From NCBI GenBank assembly GCA_964397425.1, contig CAYNID010000005.1, forward strand, positions 69,081 through 133,080: a stretch of 64,000 bases of DNA. The letters run 5' to 3'. Every line of letters begins with the position of its first letter. Positions within the stretch are counted from its first letter, which is position 1. Below are positions 32,638 through 41,927 of the stretch, piece after piece. This stretch comes from Hallerella sp964397425. Lineage in GTDB: Bacteria > Fibrobacterota > Fibrobacteria > Fibrobacterales > Fibrobacteraceae. A program made the translations under genes and the position numbers. The notes under the pieces were generated by a model, which worked only from the letters and a program-made list of their open reading frames with translations, searched no databases and was not told the DNA's origin.

Positions 32638-35103
32638 TCAATTGTCATCCGTACTGGCCGCATTCAATTTGATATCCGGCAAATCCTTGACATAAACGGT
32701 AAAGCTCCAACCGGCAGCGGGTCCTGTCGGAGTCCAGGTGAAATCCAGTTTCCAACAATGCAGAGAACGGTCAAACGTAAATTCGTGAGAGGCAAAACGG
32801 CCTTCGGTATAACTGTAACGCGTTGTGTAAGACATGCTCCAGTTTGGAGTCGGATGCAAAGACGCGGAGATTCCCGTCGAATGCGAAACATCATCCTTGA
32901 ACACTTTTTTTCCGACGCGGGTACTCGAAAAACTGTAACGGTAATCCAGGCTGGCAGACCAGGCGTCCTTTTTATATTTCCCCATTTGAGACGGCAAACC
33001 GGAATTAAAATCCCCGGACCAATTGAACGTTTTGGAAAGATCATACCCCCAATACGTCAATTCCGGGAAACGGACTTTATTCGGATCTTCTTCGTATTTG
33101 TGGTAAAAGCTGTGGCGTGTCCGGATGGTGAACAGGTAATTCGGCAAAACCTGAAAGCCGAAACTGGAAGAAATATCCGACCAGTGCAAAGAATCGGCGG
33201 CAAAGTTATACGACGTAGAATGCGAAGTCGTCACCAACCGGCGCGTTCCATGGACATCTTCCGTTTGCGTCGAATCGGAGCCATCTTCGGATTTCGTCGT
33301 CCGTCCAAGAGTTTTCAAATACTTGATGTCAAAATCATTCGAAAGGGAAAATCCCACCGATTTTTGTTTTGTCTGGTAAGGCGTCTGCCCCAGCAGAGGA
33401 TGCTTTACAAAATACTTGTTCGTATCCATTTTGGGCGCATACGTATAAGAGATGCTCGGCGAAAGGACATGGCGCACGCCCGTAAAACGCCCGATATCCG
33501 GCATCCAGATGCCATAAAGTTTCGTATCCGCCGTCAAGCTGTAATTGTGGTTGTAAAAGAATTCCCCGTATTCATCCTTTTCGGGATTGAACGCGCCGCG
33601 TTGTCTGCGATACTTGGCGGAATCATCGGGATTTATCCAGCGATTGCCACTCCACATTCCCGTAAACGTCGCTTTCGGAGTCAAATTGATGACATCAAAC
33701 AACGACGCGGAATAATCCAAGGAATACGTTCCCACGTAGCCCGAATACCAAGCAGCCGTATCCATATCGCGCACCGTATCCGGCGCAATTGTTTCGTAAA
33801 GATTGAAGCGGTTGGTGAAGGAGTAGTTGAACTTGTCCAGAAAAGATTCTTCTGATGCGGTTTCATCATCGTCGTCTTCAAAATCGAACAGCTGTCCGCT
33901 CATGCGGAACTGGACATCCGGAATCTGGCGTTCCTTATAGCCCGTGGACAAATTGTAATTCTGCAGGGCCTTGACCGTGAGACTTTTGTTTTTACCGAAT
34001 TTTCCAGAATAAGTCATCTGGGCGTTCGCCTGCTGATTCAAAATGGTTTCTGCATCCAAGCCATTGTCTTGCCGAACCTTTTGGCTAGAAACAAACGAGC
34101 CCGACCCCGAAAGAGTGTGTTTCCCATCCGGAGTCAAATTCTGGTTGTGATTGAACGAAATGTCATAACCGCTGTTTGCGAAATCGAACTCTTCCAGATA
34201 ACTGGTATATGTCACGCTTCCATCCAACCGGTAACGCCACTTGTAACGAATCGATTCCGAAAGAGTCGTTTTTTCAAAACTCGCCGATGAGCCTTCAATG
34301 ATATCCGCCGACGTGGTCGCATCCCAATAATCGTTCGGCGCGTAGTAAAAGCCCACATTTTTAATGTAAAATCCCTGAACCTGGTCTCCGCCAAATTTAG
34401 GCGTTAAAATTCCCGAACGCCTGCCGCTTTTGAGCGGGGCCACAATCATCGGCAATACCGCTACGGGAACATCGGCAATATTCAGCACGACTGGGCGAGC
34501 AGTCACACTTTCTTTCGGCTTCACCACCATGCGTCTTCCGTAAAAGTAATAATGCTGATGAGTCGTATCGTCACAAGTGCTGAAGTCTCCTCGGGCAATC
34601 AAAAGCCGCGTATCCGGCAGACGGCGCACTTCCATGCCATTCAGCTGATTGTTGTCTTGAAAAGTCGTCGCATAATAAACTTCTCCGACCCGGGACTTCA
34701 TATTGTACTTCATGCGGTAACCGGCCAAGGATGAATTCCTCGTTTCCCGCAAAACCGGATTTCCGCTGGCCTGCAACACCTGGTCTTTTTGGTTGAAGAG
34801 AACCGTGTCGGCATCCAAAGTCACCGTTCTATACTTCAGCTGCGCCTTGTCGTTCAAATTGAATGTCGAAGATTCTACGTCGTATTGCAAATCGACAGCG
34901 TGATATTCCACCGTGTCCGTCGCCGTAGAATCCGAACTTCCAAACCAGTCCCCCGATGACGAATCCGATTCTGTAGAATCCGCCGCTTCCGGCCTTTCCG
35001 GGAGTTCAAAACGGGTCAGTTCCTGCGAAAAAACAGGCAACGCCATCAAAAGCGAAAGCCCTAGAATGCAACAAAAAATTCTTCGCTGGAACGTGTTGTA
35101 CAT
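32638..35103 (-). CDS. lptD: LPS-assembly protein LptD (OstA family)
   Basis: An 821-residue outer-membrane protein that places lipopolysaccharide on the cell surface. A signal peptide (residues 1-27, cleavage after VFSQ region) is followed by a Ser/Asp-rich stretch, then a jellyroll OstA-type domain (about 60-190; LNDKAQLKYRTVTLDADT) and a long beta-barrel with alternating aromatic residues, e.g. GILTPKFGGDQVQGFYI. The family form is that of FCB bacteria, longer N-terminal and with few cysteines. The start at 35103 is ATG; the frame extends 8 codons further without support. A terminator of the PDZ gene lies just upstream. Confidence 0.88.
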   Translation of the reverse strand: MYNTFQRRIFCCILGLSLLMALPVFSQELTRFELPERPEAADSTESDSSSGDWFGSSDSTATDTVEYHAVDLQYDVESSTFNLNDKAQLKYRTVTLDADTVLFNQKDQVLQASGNPVLRETRNSSLAGYRMKYNMKSRVGEVYYATTFQDNNQLNGMEVRRLPDTRLLIARGDFSTCDDTTHQHYYFYGRRMVVKPKESVTARPVVLNIADVPVAVLPMIVAPLKSGRRSGILTPKFGGDQVQGFYIKNVGFYYAPNDYWDATTSADIIEGSSASFEKTTLSESIRYKWRYRLDGSVTYTSYLEEFDFANSGYDISFNHNQNLTPDGKHTLSGSGSFVSSQKVRQDNGLDAETILNQQANAQMTYSGKFGKNKSLTVKALQNYNLSTGYKERQIPDVQFRMSGQLFDFEDDDDETASEESFLDKFNYSFTNRFNLYETIAPDTVRDMDTAAWYSGYVGTYSLDYSASLFDVINLTPKATFTGMWSGNRWINPDDSAKYRRQRGAFNPEKDEYGEFFYNHNYSLTADTKLYGIWMPDIGRFTGVRHVLSPSISYTYAPKMDTNKYFVKHPLLGQTPYQTKQKSVGFSLSNDFDIKYLKTLGRTTKSEDGSDSTQTEDVHGTRRLVTTSHSTSYNFAADSLHWSDISSSFGFQVLPNYLFTIRTRHSFYHKYEEDPNKVRFPELTYWGYDLSKTFNWSGDFNSGLPSQMGKYKKDAWSASLDYRYSFSSTRVGKKVFKDDVSHSTGISASLHPTPNWSMSYTTRYSYTEGRFASHEFTFDRSLHCWKLDFTWTPTGPAAGWSFTVYVKDLPDIKLNAASTDDN

Positions 35104-35125
35104 CACCCGCCAATAATAGAAAAGC

Positions 35126-35151
35126 AAAGGCTCCCATTTAAAGGAGCCTTT
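35126..35151 (-). terminator. Terminator of the PDZ-protein gene
   Basis: A 9-bp perfect stem (35126-35134 with 35143-35151), 8-nt loop, followed on the minus strand by GCTTTTC. It lies 22 nt after the stop codon. Confidence 0.75.
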
Positions 35152-35172
35152 TCAAAACAGCGCGCGGCCATC

Positions 35173-35982
35173 TCAGCGGAGTTCTGCGGCGAAAGCAGAA
35201 GAAGCCCCATTCTGTTCAATGTGGACAACATAACGTCCGGGTGCCGCATTTTTCCCATTCCAAGAAAGCGAAAGGGAACCGGCTTTCGCATTTTCCTTCA
35301 ACAACCGGGCAACGACTTCTCCATTGGGATCTACAACGCGCACCACCGTGGAACCTTCCGCGTAAAGGCGAATGCGGACAAATTCCTTTGAAAATCCTTT
35401 CAGTTTTCCGGCGGCGCGAACGCGGGACTTCGCCTGCGGAAGATCTGAATCGGCAAAGTCTTTTTCCACCGAAACCGAGGATAGATTTTCTGACGAAACG
35501 TTCACCTCGTCTGGAATCACCCGTCCATTTTGCATCACCGAGAGCAAGTTGTAGTCATTTCCCAGGGATTTGCGGGCAACTTCAGCGATTTCCTGCGAAG
35601 AATAAGAAGTTTGCTTTTCGCCATACCATTCTTCCACGTCGGCGGATTCAATTTCATTTACCGAAATATGAGCCCGGCGAAGCGTCACCGAAAACGCTTC
35701 CTTTTCGCGGAGAATAGAAAGTTCGACCGGCTTGCCAATCGTGCCGCGGAGCAGGTCTTTCGACTGATCCAACGAATTGCCGGCAAGGGAATTTCCATCC
35801 ACAGACAAAATATGATCGTCTTTTTCAATGCCCGCCTCTGCGGCAGGAGAGCCCGGAATTACGTCGACAACATAAACGCCGCTCTGCTCCGCATAAATGG
35901 TAACGCCGATGCCGCCAAAATTTTCCCCGGCAAGCGCAACGGATGCGGTCAACGCCAATGAAGCCAATATCCAATGTTTCAT
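35173..35982 (-). CDS. Secreted PDZ-domain protein with C-terminal FlgD-like Ig domain
   Basis: 269 residues with a clear signal peptide (ALTASVALAGE, cleavage near residue 19). The PDZ domain spans about 20-105 (GIGVTIYAEQSGVYV, IPGSPAAEAGIEKDDHILSV). The C terminus (about 210-269) has the pattern VRVVDPNGEVVARL ... SLSWNGKNAAPGRYVV, typical of the FlgD-like Ig fold that follows many secreted proteins in FCB bacteria. No protease domain is present, so it may be a substrate-recognition or scaffolding protein of the envelope. Monocistronic, preceded by repeat copy B. Confidence 0.85.
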   Translation of the reverse strand: MKHWILASLALTASVALAGENFGGIGVTIYAEQSGVYVVDVIPGSPAAEAGIEKDDHILSVDGNSLAGNSLDQSKDLLRGTIGKPVELSILREKEAFSVTLRRAHISVNEIESADVEEWYGEKQTSYSSQEIAEVARKSLGNDYNLLSVMQNGRVIPDEVNVSSENLSSVSVEKDFADSDLPQAKSRVRAAGKLKGFSKEFVRIRLYAEGSTVVRVVDPNGEVVARLLKENAKAGSLSLSWNGKNAAPGRYVVHIEQNGASSAFAAELR

Positions 35983-36108
35983 TTCAAACCTCCAAAGGGA
36001 TGGGATTCTCCCCTAATATAAGTAAAAAATCTCTTTTGGATAATTTATTCCTCAAGACTGGTTTCAAAAAAAGCTATTCCTTTTGCAGAATGGATATTCC
36101 ATTTCACA

Positions 36109-36188
36109 AAAACGGCTCGCTTTTGCGGTTGAATCCGTCCCAAATTCACCGCATTTACAGAAAAGGTTTTCTTTTGAAATCCCACCCC
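36109..36188 (-). repeat. Dispersed element, copy B (upstream of the PDZ gene)
   Basis: Plus-strand blocks: AAAACGGC (36109), AAATTCACC (36142), CAGAAAA (36158), TTTCTTTTGA (36168), then a C-rich end. Spacing 49 and 10. On the minus strand the frame reads ISKENLFCKCGEFGT, shared in pattern with copy C. Confidence 0.75.
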
Positions 36189-36220
36189 ATTCCAAAATTT
36201 CAACGCCGTCAGATAAAAAA

Positions 36221-37306
36221 CTATTCTTCGTATTCATATTCGTCTTCGTCCGAATCATCGTATTCTTCATATTCATTTTCTTCATTCGGCAAAATGACAA
36301 GTCCTAGTGTCACCGGCTCCCCTTTTTCGTTTAAAAAGCCTTCTAGGTAAAGCGTCGTCGAAAGCCGGATGAACCGCAGGTCCATCATCGTTCCGCCGTC
36401 GTGAATGCTCTTTACTCCATAAGGGATGAACAAAAATTTTTTGCGTTTGTATTCAAAACGGTTCGATTCAAAATTCCAGACCCAGCTGGTTTTGCCGTCT
36501 TCGGAATCTTCGTAGTCGCAGGTTTCCGCATCGATGTCACAGGCGAAAGAGGCGTTTCCCTGATACCGCTTATTCCATTCCGTACTGAATGCGCACGCCT
36601 TGATACTGTGTCCGCCGTTCATCTGATAGTTCAATTTGTCGTTGATTGTCACAATGTCCATTTTTTCATTTTGAACCTGATTCCAGACATCTCGCAGAAT
36701 CAAATAGCTTTCAATGCCCTTGGGACAATTTCCCGTCCGATTCACCTCTTCGTGGGCCGCTAAAAGTTTTTGCTGCAAATCGATATCAATTGATACGGGA
36801 ATTTCCACCTCCTTGATTTTTTCTATCACTTTCCGCGGAGGTATTTCCACGACTTTGTCGCCTTTTTTCACCAGATATCCCAATTCATCGCGGACCATGT
36901 TCAAGCACTGTTGCACATGGATTCCCACCGTATTGGACGCCGCGCTGACAAAATCAACTCCGATTTCCAGATTCCATTCCCCAGCCTTTGACGTTTCTTT
37001 ATCCAAACGGCAATAAGCCTCTTCGCGGATACCATCGATATAAATGATTTTCGCTTTCAAGCGCGTCAACATTTCGCCCTCCTTGTCCAAACGTTCTAAA
37101 CTCCAGAAATCCGGATTTTGCCGGAGAAGTTCCGCAAAGGCCTTGTCTCCATCCAAAGCGGGCAGAAGCGAATCGTTTCGGGCATTCTTTTCTTGCAATA
37201 ACGCCGAGTAAGCTGTAGAAATGTCCGGGTTGAGAAACAGGGAGTGCGCACCGGCAAAAGCGAGCGCCGGAACAAGAATCAACAGGGCTAGGGAAATTTT
37301 CTGCAT
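36221..37306 (-). CDS. Secreted protein of unknown function with very acidic C terminus
   Basis: 361 residues. A signal peptide is clear (ISLALLILVPALAFAG). The mature protein matches no family I know. It contains four to six cysteines that could pair (AYCRLD, QQCLNM, GNCPKG, KACAFS, ACDIDAETCDYED), and EIGVDFVSAASN near residue 105. The last 22 residues are nearly all Glu, Asp and Tyr. The start at 37306 is ATG; a TTG 7 codons upstream gives the longer frame. It may be a lineage-specific envelope protein. It has no obvious operon partner. Confidence 0.8.
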   Translation of the reverse strand: MQKISLALLILVPALAFAGAHSLFLNPDISTAYSALLQEKNARNDSLLPALDGDKAFAELLRQNPDFWSLERLDKEGEMLTRLKAKIIYIDGIREEAYCRLDKETSKAGEWNLEIGVDFVSAASNTVGIHVQQCLNMVRDELGYLVKKGDKVVEIPPRKVIEKIKEVEIPVSIDIDLQQKLLAAHEEVNRTGNCPKGIESYLILRDVWNQVQNEKMDIVTINDKLNYQMNGGHSIKACAFSTEWNKRYQGNASFACDIDAETCDYEDSEDGKTSWVWNFESNRFEYKRKKFLFIPYGVKSIHDGGTMMDLRFIRLSTTLYLEGFLNEKGEPVTLGLVILPNEENEYEEYDDSDEDEYEYEE

Positions 37307-37358
37307 AGACGCAAAGTAGAAATTCAAAGCTCCGGGAAAACGCCTTTTGTCAATTTCC

Positions 37359-37366
37359 TATATTTG
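37359..37366 (+). promoter_or_regulatory. -7 promoter element of the hslO operon (TATATTTG)
   Basis: TATATTTG ends 4 nt before the hslO ATG at 37371. No Shine-Dalgarno sequence separates them and no good -33 box is evident at 20-21 nt. Confidence 0.6.
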
Positions 37367-37370
37367 CAGC

Positions 37371-38258
37371 ATGGAAAATATGCAACAAGACCATCTGATC
37401 CGCGCTACAGGAAAGCATGTCCCTTTTCGACTTGTCCTTGTCGATTTTACCCGCGGTGCCGAAGAAATCGGGCAAAAGCACGGAGCGTCTTCAGAAGCGC
37501 TGAAGCTCCTTGCCGAAACCTCCATCGCTTCACTCATCCTCTCTTCGGGATTGAAATTCGCCGGGACCGTATGTGTCAGAGTGACATTCGACGGAGACAT
37601 CACCTTTGCCGAAGCGGACTCCACTCCCATGGGACTTGTCCGCGCCATGATTCCGCAAAGTGAAATTCAACAAAACAAAAAATACGAACCGGCGCTTTCC
37701 CCTCAGCGATTCGAAGTTGTCACGTTGAACGAAAAAGGAAAACGCGCAAGCGAAAGCATCATCGAAGCCGTTTCCGAAAGCATGGGCCGCAATCTTTCGG
37801 TATTCATGTACCAGTCCGCCCAGACGCGTTCTGCCGTGGGAATCGAAGCGCGCCTGAACGCAGCCGACCCGACAAAGCTCGACTACGCCATTGGATTTTA
37901 CCTGGAACCCTTTGCAGACATTTCCGACGAAGAACTTTCCGCGTTGGAAGGGCAAATTGCAAAGCTCCCCACACTCTCTGAATTTTTCGATGGCAACCGA
38001 TACAACTTAAACGCCCTGATGGGAGCCATCTCCGGAGACTATCCCGTGACCGTTGTACGCGAAATCGCGCCGCGGCCCTACTGTCCGTGCAGCAAGGTGC
38101 GCTCTCTTTCGACCTTGGCAAGCATTCCCAGCGAAGATTTGCAGGAGCTCGTCCAAGACGGCGAAAACATTGAACTCGTTTGCGATTTCTGCCGCAACAA
38201 ATACATTGTCACTCCAGACGAAATTCAAGAAATTCTCAATGATCGTCTTCTTCAATAA
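37371..38258 (+). CDS. hslO: Redox-regulated chaperone Hsp33
   Basis: Holdase chaperone activated by oxidation of a zinc site. The four cysteines are present as CPCSK (about residue 240) and CDFC (about 273). The N-terminal domain begins DHLIRATG and contains GAEEIGQKHGAS. 295 residues is typical. The frame can be extended 8 codons to a TTG, but ATG at 37371 is 4 nt after a promoter element, so transcription should start at the ATG. thrH follows 9 nt later and rlmI overlaps thrH, giving a three-gene plus-strand operon. Confidence 0.95.
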   Translation: MENMQQDHLIRATGKHVPFRLVLVDFTRGAEEIGQKHGASSEALKLLAETSIASLILSSGLKFAGTVCVRVTFDGDITFAEADSTPMGLVRAMIPQSEIQQNKKYEPALSPQRFEVVTLNEKGKRASESIIEAVSESMGRNLSVFMYQSAQTRSAVGIEARLNAADPTKLDYAIGFYLEPFADISDEELSALEGQIAKLPTLSEFFDGNRYNLNALMGAISGDYPVTVVREIAPRPYCPCSKVRSLSTLASIPSEDLQELVQDGENIELVCDFCRNKYIVTPDEIQEILNDRLLQ

Positions 38259-38267
38259 GAAAAGCCT

Positions 38268-38885
38268 ATGTTCACCAAACAATGCGTTGTCACTTTAGAC
38301 ATGGAAGGGGTACTGACCCCAGAAATTTGGATAGCTGTCGCCGAAAAAACGGGGATTCCCGAACTTCGGCTGACCACCCGGGACATTCAGGATTACGATG
38401 AACTGATGCGCGGGCGTTTGAACATCCTCGACCGCGAACACCTGAAACTTTCCGATATCCAGGAAATCATCGGCAACCTGCCGCTGCTCGACGGGGCGAT
38501 TGATTTTTTAAACACCTTGCGCAATGAAGCCCAAGTCATCATTCTTTCCGATACGTTCCAAGAATTCGCCTACCCGCTTATCCGCAAAATGGGATTCCCG
38601 ACCATTTTTTGCCACAACCTGATTGTGGAAAACGATTCCATTACCGGTTACCGTTTGCGTTTGCAAGATCAGAAAAAGAAAACAGTCGAAGCCCTTCGCG
38701 CGCTGAATTTCAACGTATTTTCCGCCGGGGACTCGTTCAACGACACGGGAATGCTTCTCGCGGCAAACAAAGGCTCTTTCCTTTTTGCGCCTAAAAATGT
38801 CACCGAAAAATTCCCACAACTTTCCGCCGCCACTTCGTACAAAGAACTCCTCGACAGTTTCCACCAGTTCCAGGACTCGATTTAA
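38268..38885 (+). CDS. thrH: ThrH-type phosphoserine phosphatase / homoserine phosphotransferase
   Basis: A 205-residue HAD hydrolase. The catalytic motif DMEGVL (Asp at about residue 11), EIWIAVAEKTGI, RLTTRDIQDYDELM and the motif IV GDSFNDTGML match ThrH, which in Pseudomonas dephosphorylates phosphoserine and can transfer phosphate to homoserine. It could supply the serB activity of serine synthesis, since no other serine gene is seen. Its stop and the rlmI start overlap in TAATG. Confidence 0.88.
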   Translation: MFTKQCVVTLDMEGVLTPEIWIAVAEKTGIPELRLTTRDIQDYDELMRGRLNILDREHLKLSDIQEIIGNLPLLDGAIDFLNTLRNEAQVIILSDTFQEFAYPLIRKMGFPTIFCHNLIVENDSITGYRLRLQDQKKKTVEALRALNFNVFSAGDSFNDTGMLLAANKGSFLFAPKNVTEKFPQLSAATSYKELLDSFHQFQDSI

Positions 38886-40087
38886 TGTCTCTTTTCCCGA
38901 CGCTCATTCTTTCCAAAGGCCGGGACAAATCCGCAAAGCTCCGGCATCCGTGGATTTTCAGCGGGGCTATTTCCCAAATTTCAAAGAACGCTTCAAGTGG
39001 CGAAACGGTCGAAGTGCGTTCTGCAGATGGAGAATTTTTGGGGCTGGCCGCCTATTCGCCAGAATCCCAAATCCGCGCCCGATTCTGGACTTTTGAAAAA
39101 GGCGTTTCCATCGACAGGGATTTTTTTTCGAAAGTCATCGACAACGCGATTGAAAATCGGCGGAGCAGAGGATTTGATGTAACCGATTCCCAATCGGCAT
39201 TCCGCTTGATCAATGCTGAAAATGATGGAATTCCAGGGTGTATCGTCGACAAATACGGCGACACGCTGTCCGTAGAAATTCTTTCGGCTGGGGCTGAAAA
39301 ATTCCGCACAACGTTGTACGATATCCTGGCGGAAAAGATCCATCCCAAGGGCATTTTGGAACGTTCCGATTCCGATGTCCGAAAAAAAGAAGGCCTACCC
39401 CTGCGAAAAGAAGTCGTTTTCGGATCCGTTCCAACATCACCTGTTGAAATGCAAGAAAACGGCATCGCCTTTGAAATCGATGTTTGGAACGGCCACAAGA
39501 CCGGTTATTATCTGGATCAACGCGATGCCCGGTACGCCGTTGGAAAATTCGCCCGTGGAAAACGCGTGTTGAATTGCTTTTCCTATACCGGAGGTTTTGG
39601 ACTGTTTGCCCTGCAAAATGGAGCGGCATCCGTCACAGAAGTCGACGTTTCCAAAGACGCCCTTTCCATCGCCGAACGCCTTGTCCAAAAAAACGATTTT
39701 GACCTCAACCGGGTAGAACTTTTAGAAGCCGATGTTTTCGCTTATTTGCGGAAATGCAGGGACAGTCGTCAAACTTTTGATTTAATCGTCTTGGATCCGC
39801 CCAAATTCATCGAAAGCAAATCTCATTTGGAAAAGGGCGCGCGCGGATATAAAGACATCAATCTGCTCGCCTTAAAGCTCCTTGCGCCAAAAGGGATTTT
39901 GGCGACGTTCAGCTGTTCCGGTTTGATGGGAATGGATTTGTTCCAAAAAATTGTCGCCGATGCCGCAGTCGATGCCCGCAGAAACGTTCAAATCATTGGA
40001 CGTTTTGGGCAACCCGCCGATCATCCCGTCAAAACATCATTCCCCGAAGGGCAATACCTGAAAGGGCTGCTGTTAGAAGCGGAATAA
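38885..40087 (+). CDS. rlmI: SAM-dependent rRNA cytosine methyltransferase, RlmI-like
   Basis: A 400-residue class I methyltransferase. An N-terminal PUA domain (about 1-75; LRHPWIFSGAI), a central domain, then SAM binding in NCFSYTGGFGLFAL (about 222), LDPPKF (about 300) and the catalytic-type Cys in FSCSGLMG (about 345). RlmI makes m5C in 23S rRNA; close paralogues modify other positions, so the target base is not certain. It overlaps thrH by one base and converges on the TPR gene with a 12-nt gap and no obvious terminator. Confidence 0.9.
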   Translation: MSLFPTLILSKGRDKSAKLRHPWIFSGAISQISKNASSGETVEVRSADGEFLGLAAYSPESQIRARFWTFEKGVSIDRDFFSKVIDNAIENRRSRGFDVTDSQSAFRLINAENDGIPGCIVDKYGDTLSVEILSAGAEKFRTTLYDILAEKIHPKGILERSDSDVRKKEGLPLRKEVVFGSVPTSPVEMQENGIAFEIDVWNGHKTGYYLDQRDARYAVGKFARGKRVLNCFSYTGGFGLFALQNGAASVTEVDVSKDALSIAERLVQKNDFDLNRVELLEADVFAYLRKCRDSRQTFDLIVLDPPKFIESKSHLEKGARGYKDINLLALKLLAPKGILATFSCSGLMGMDLFQKIVADAAVDARRNVQIIGRFGQPADHPVKTSFPEGQYLKGLLLEAE

Positions 40088-40099
40088 AATCCAGGATTC

Positions 40100-41299
40100 C
40101 TACCGCGGCAATTTGTCCGCATTTTTTTGCTGCCACACAGCGTCTTCCCAAGCGCGGCTCGCTTCGTTCGCCCATTCCGAATTGGGATAAAGCTCCACCG
40201 ATTCGCGGAATTTGGCTACCGCCGAACGGTAATCGCGCCGATTGCGATAAACGTTTCCAATTTGCAAAAGGACAAACGCCTTGACATTTTCGTCCCGGGA
40301 CTTTTTCAACAACGCCTGATATTGCGACAGGGCCGCCGAGAAATCTCCCGTGCGGAACGCTTCATTCGCCGATTCCAGCGTATTGGCAGCCGGCTTTGGC
40401 GCGGGCTTTGCAGCGGGTTTCACTTCGGGAGCGGCGGCGACTTCGCTCCGTTTTTCTTCCACAGCCTCCGGAGCCTTTGGGGTCTCTGGTTGGGTTGAAG
40501 TCACAGGCGTTTCCGTTACTGTTTTTTGCTCTTGCCCCGAAAGTTCCGCGATGCGCGATTTCGCCTGCGCCAAGGCGGTTTCATTTTTCGAAAGAGTCTC
40601 GTATTTTTCCAGCTCTTCTTTTTCCGCCGTTTTCTTTCCCTGCTTCCGGTAAATGAGAGAAAGGTAATAATGCGCATTGTATCCCAGTTCTGGATAATCG
40701 AACGAGCGTTTCAAATTGTATTCCGCTTTGTCATATTCGCCCAGTTCGTAGCGTCCTGCGCCTGCATAATAATAAGCTCCCGGATTTCCCGGTTCTTTTA
40801 AAAGAACTTCCCGCGCCGCAGAACAAGCCGTTTTGTATTCTTTTGCATTAAAAGCCTGTTTCGCTTTGAGGAACGCCGCCGAAGAATAGGAATATTTGGA
40901 ATCCGCCGCGCTCTTTGCCACGTTTTCCACTTTCGGCGCAGCTTCCTTTTTCGGAGTTTCCGTTTTGCATTCGGCAACCGTCGAACGGGCCTTTCCCAGT
41001 TTTTCGCACGATTTCGCGATGCCCTCGGAAGCCGCCTGCATCTGGGGCGAATGTTTCAACGCCAAACGGTAATTGGCTATCGCTCCCTTGTAATCGTTCA
41101 TTTTAAAACGGGCCGTTCCCGCTGCGCAAAAAGCTTTGGCATTGTGCGGATCCGAAGCCAAAATGGAGCGGTATTCACCCAGAGCCTTTTCATACTGACC
41201 CAAAGATTCAAAACGGGCTCCCTGTTCAAAACGGGGATCTTCCGCTGCGAAAGCCAATGACGCACAACAACAAAACAGAACTCCACGGATACTTTTCAT
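40100..41299 (-). CDS. Exported TPR-repeat protein
   Basis: 399 residues with a short signal peptide (VLFCCCASLAFAAE). Four or more TPR units: FEQGARFESLGQYEKAL, AFCAAGTARFKMNDYKGAI, AYYYAGAGRYELGEYDKAE, and a C-terminal set (DFSAALSQYQALLKKSRDE, QIGNVYRNRRDYRSAVAKF). A Pro/Ala/Glu-rich linker separates the halves. It resembles YbgF/CpoB-type or outer-membrane TPR scaffold proteins, but has no diagnostic residues. It is possibly periplasmic. The start is the ATG at 41299, 12 codons inside the longest frame, giving a proper signal sequence. Upstream gene of unknown function is 32 nt away. Confidence 0.85.
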   Translation of the reverse strand: MKSIRGVLFCCCASLAFAAEDPRFEQGARFESLGQYEKALGEYRSILASDPHNAKAFCAAGTARFKMNDYKGAIANYRLALKHSPQMQAASEGIAKSCEKLGKARSTVAECKTETPKKEAAPKVENVAKSAADSKYSYSSAAFLKAKQAFNAKEYKTACSAAREVLLKEPGNPGAYYYAGAGRYELGEYDKAEYNLKRSFDYPELGYNAHYYLSLIYRKQGKKTAEKEELEKYETLSKNETALAQAKSRIAELSGQEQKTVTETPVTSTQPETPKAPEAVEEKRSEVAAAPEVKPAAKPAPKPAANTLESANEAFRTGDFSAALSQYQALLKKSRDENVKAFVLLQIGNVYRNRRDYRSAVAKFRESVELYPNSEWANEASRAWEDAVWQQKNADKLPR

Positions 41300-41331
41300 A
41301 AAGTGAAAAATAGAAAAAGCGGATAAAGTGT

Positions 41332-41757
41332 TCAAAACGAAATGGCGAGAATCGCCGTCAATTCGTAGCGTTCTTCGCCCGTATTTTCAAAAGCGGTGAA
41401 AGCATCAGGGGCCCAGCCGTAAAGATCCATCATCAGCGAATTGGAAATGACGTTTTCCGCTTTTTCCAGTTCTTGCCAGGGAATTTTTCCGGGAGCTCGG
41501 TAATAGCGGAGCATCCCCAAGGCGCTTAAACATTCGGGATGATCGTCGACAAGCGCATAGGCGCACCGCATCAAATTTTCGCCTTGAACTTTGATGACTT
41601 TATAAAGCCGCCGCGGAAGTAAAAATTCCCGCAAATCTTGTACACTGGAAATGACTTGGGATTTTTCACCGAAGAATTGAAGCAATTCCTGAAAAACGAC
41701 CGAATCTTCTTGAAGAAACGGGGAACGTTCGCGGATTATAGATTCAACATTCGGCAT
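41332..41757 (-). CDS. Hypothetical protein
   Basis: 141 residues, mostly alpha-helical, no signal peptide or membrane segment; I do not recognise it. Features: ESIIRERSPFLQED at the N terminus, LPRRLYKVIKVQGENLMR in the middle, and YGWAPDAFTAFENTGEE near the C terminus. ATG at 41757 (a preceding TTG would add one residue). It precedes the exported TPR gene on the same strand by 32 nt and may share its transcript. Codon use looks like that of its neighbours, so it is probably real. Confidence 0.65.
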   Translation of the reverse strand: MPNVESIIRERSPFLQEDSVVFQELLQFFGEKSQVISSVQDLREFLLPRRLYKVIKVQGENLMRCAYALVDDHPECLSALGMLRYYRAPGKIPWQELEKAENVISNSLMMDLYGWAPDAFTAFENTGEERYELTAILAISF

Positions 41758-41866
41758 CAAAAGGAATATACATTAATCTTTTTCAGAAAACGGAAAGCGG
41801 ACAGGACAAATAATTTCATTTAAACTTCCACAAGCCTTATCAAAGCGGCGGCAAAAAATCAGGAAC

Positions 41867-41902
41867 AAAAAAGACCTGCGCAGCAGGGATACCGCGCAAG
41901 CC
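41867..41902 (-). terminator. Terminator downstream of ftsZ
   Basis: An imperfect stem of about 11 bp with G-U pairs (41873-41884 with 41892-41902) followed by six T on the minus strand. It ends the dcw cluster transcript 25 nt after ftsZ. Confidence 0.75.
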
Positions 41903-41927
41903 TTTGTTGTTGTGGAAAATATTGATT

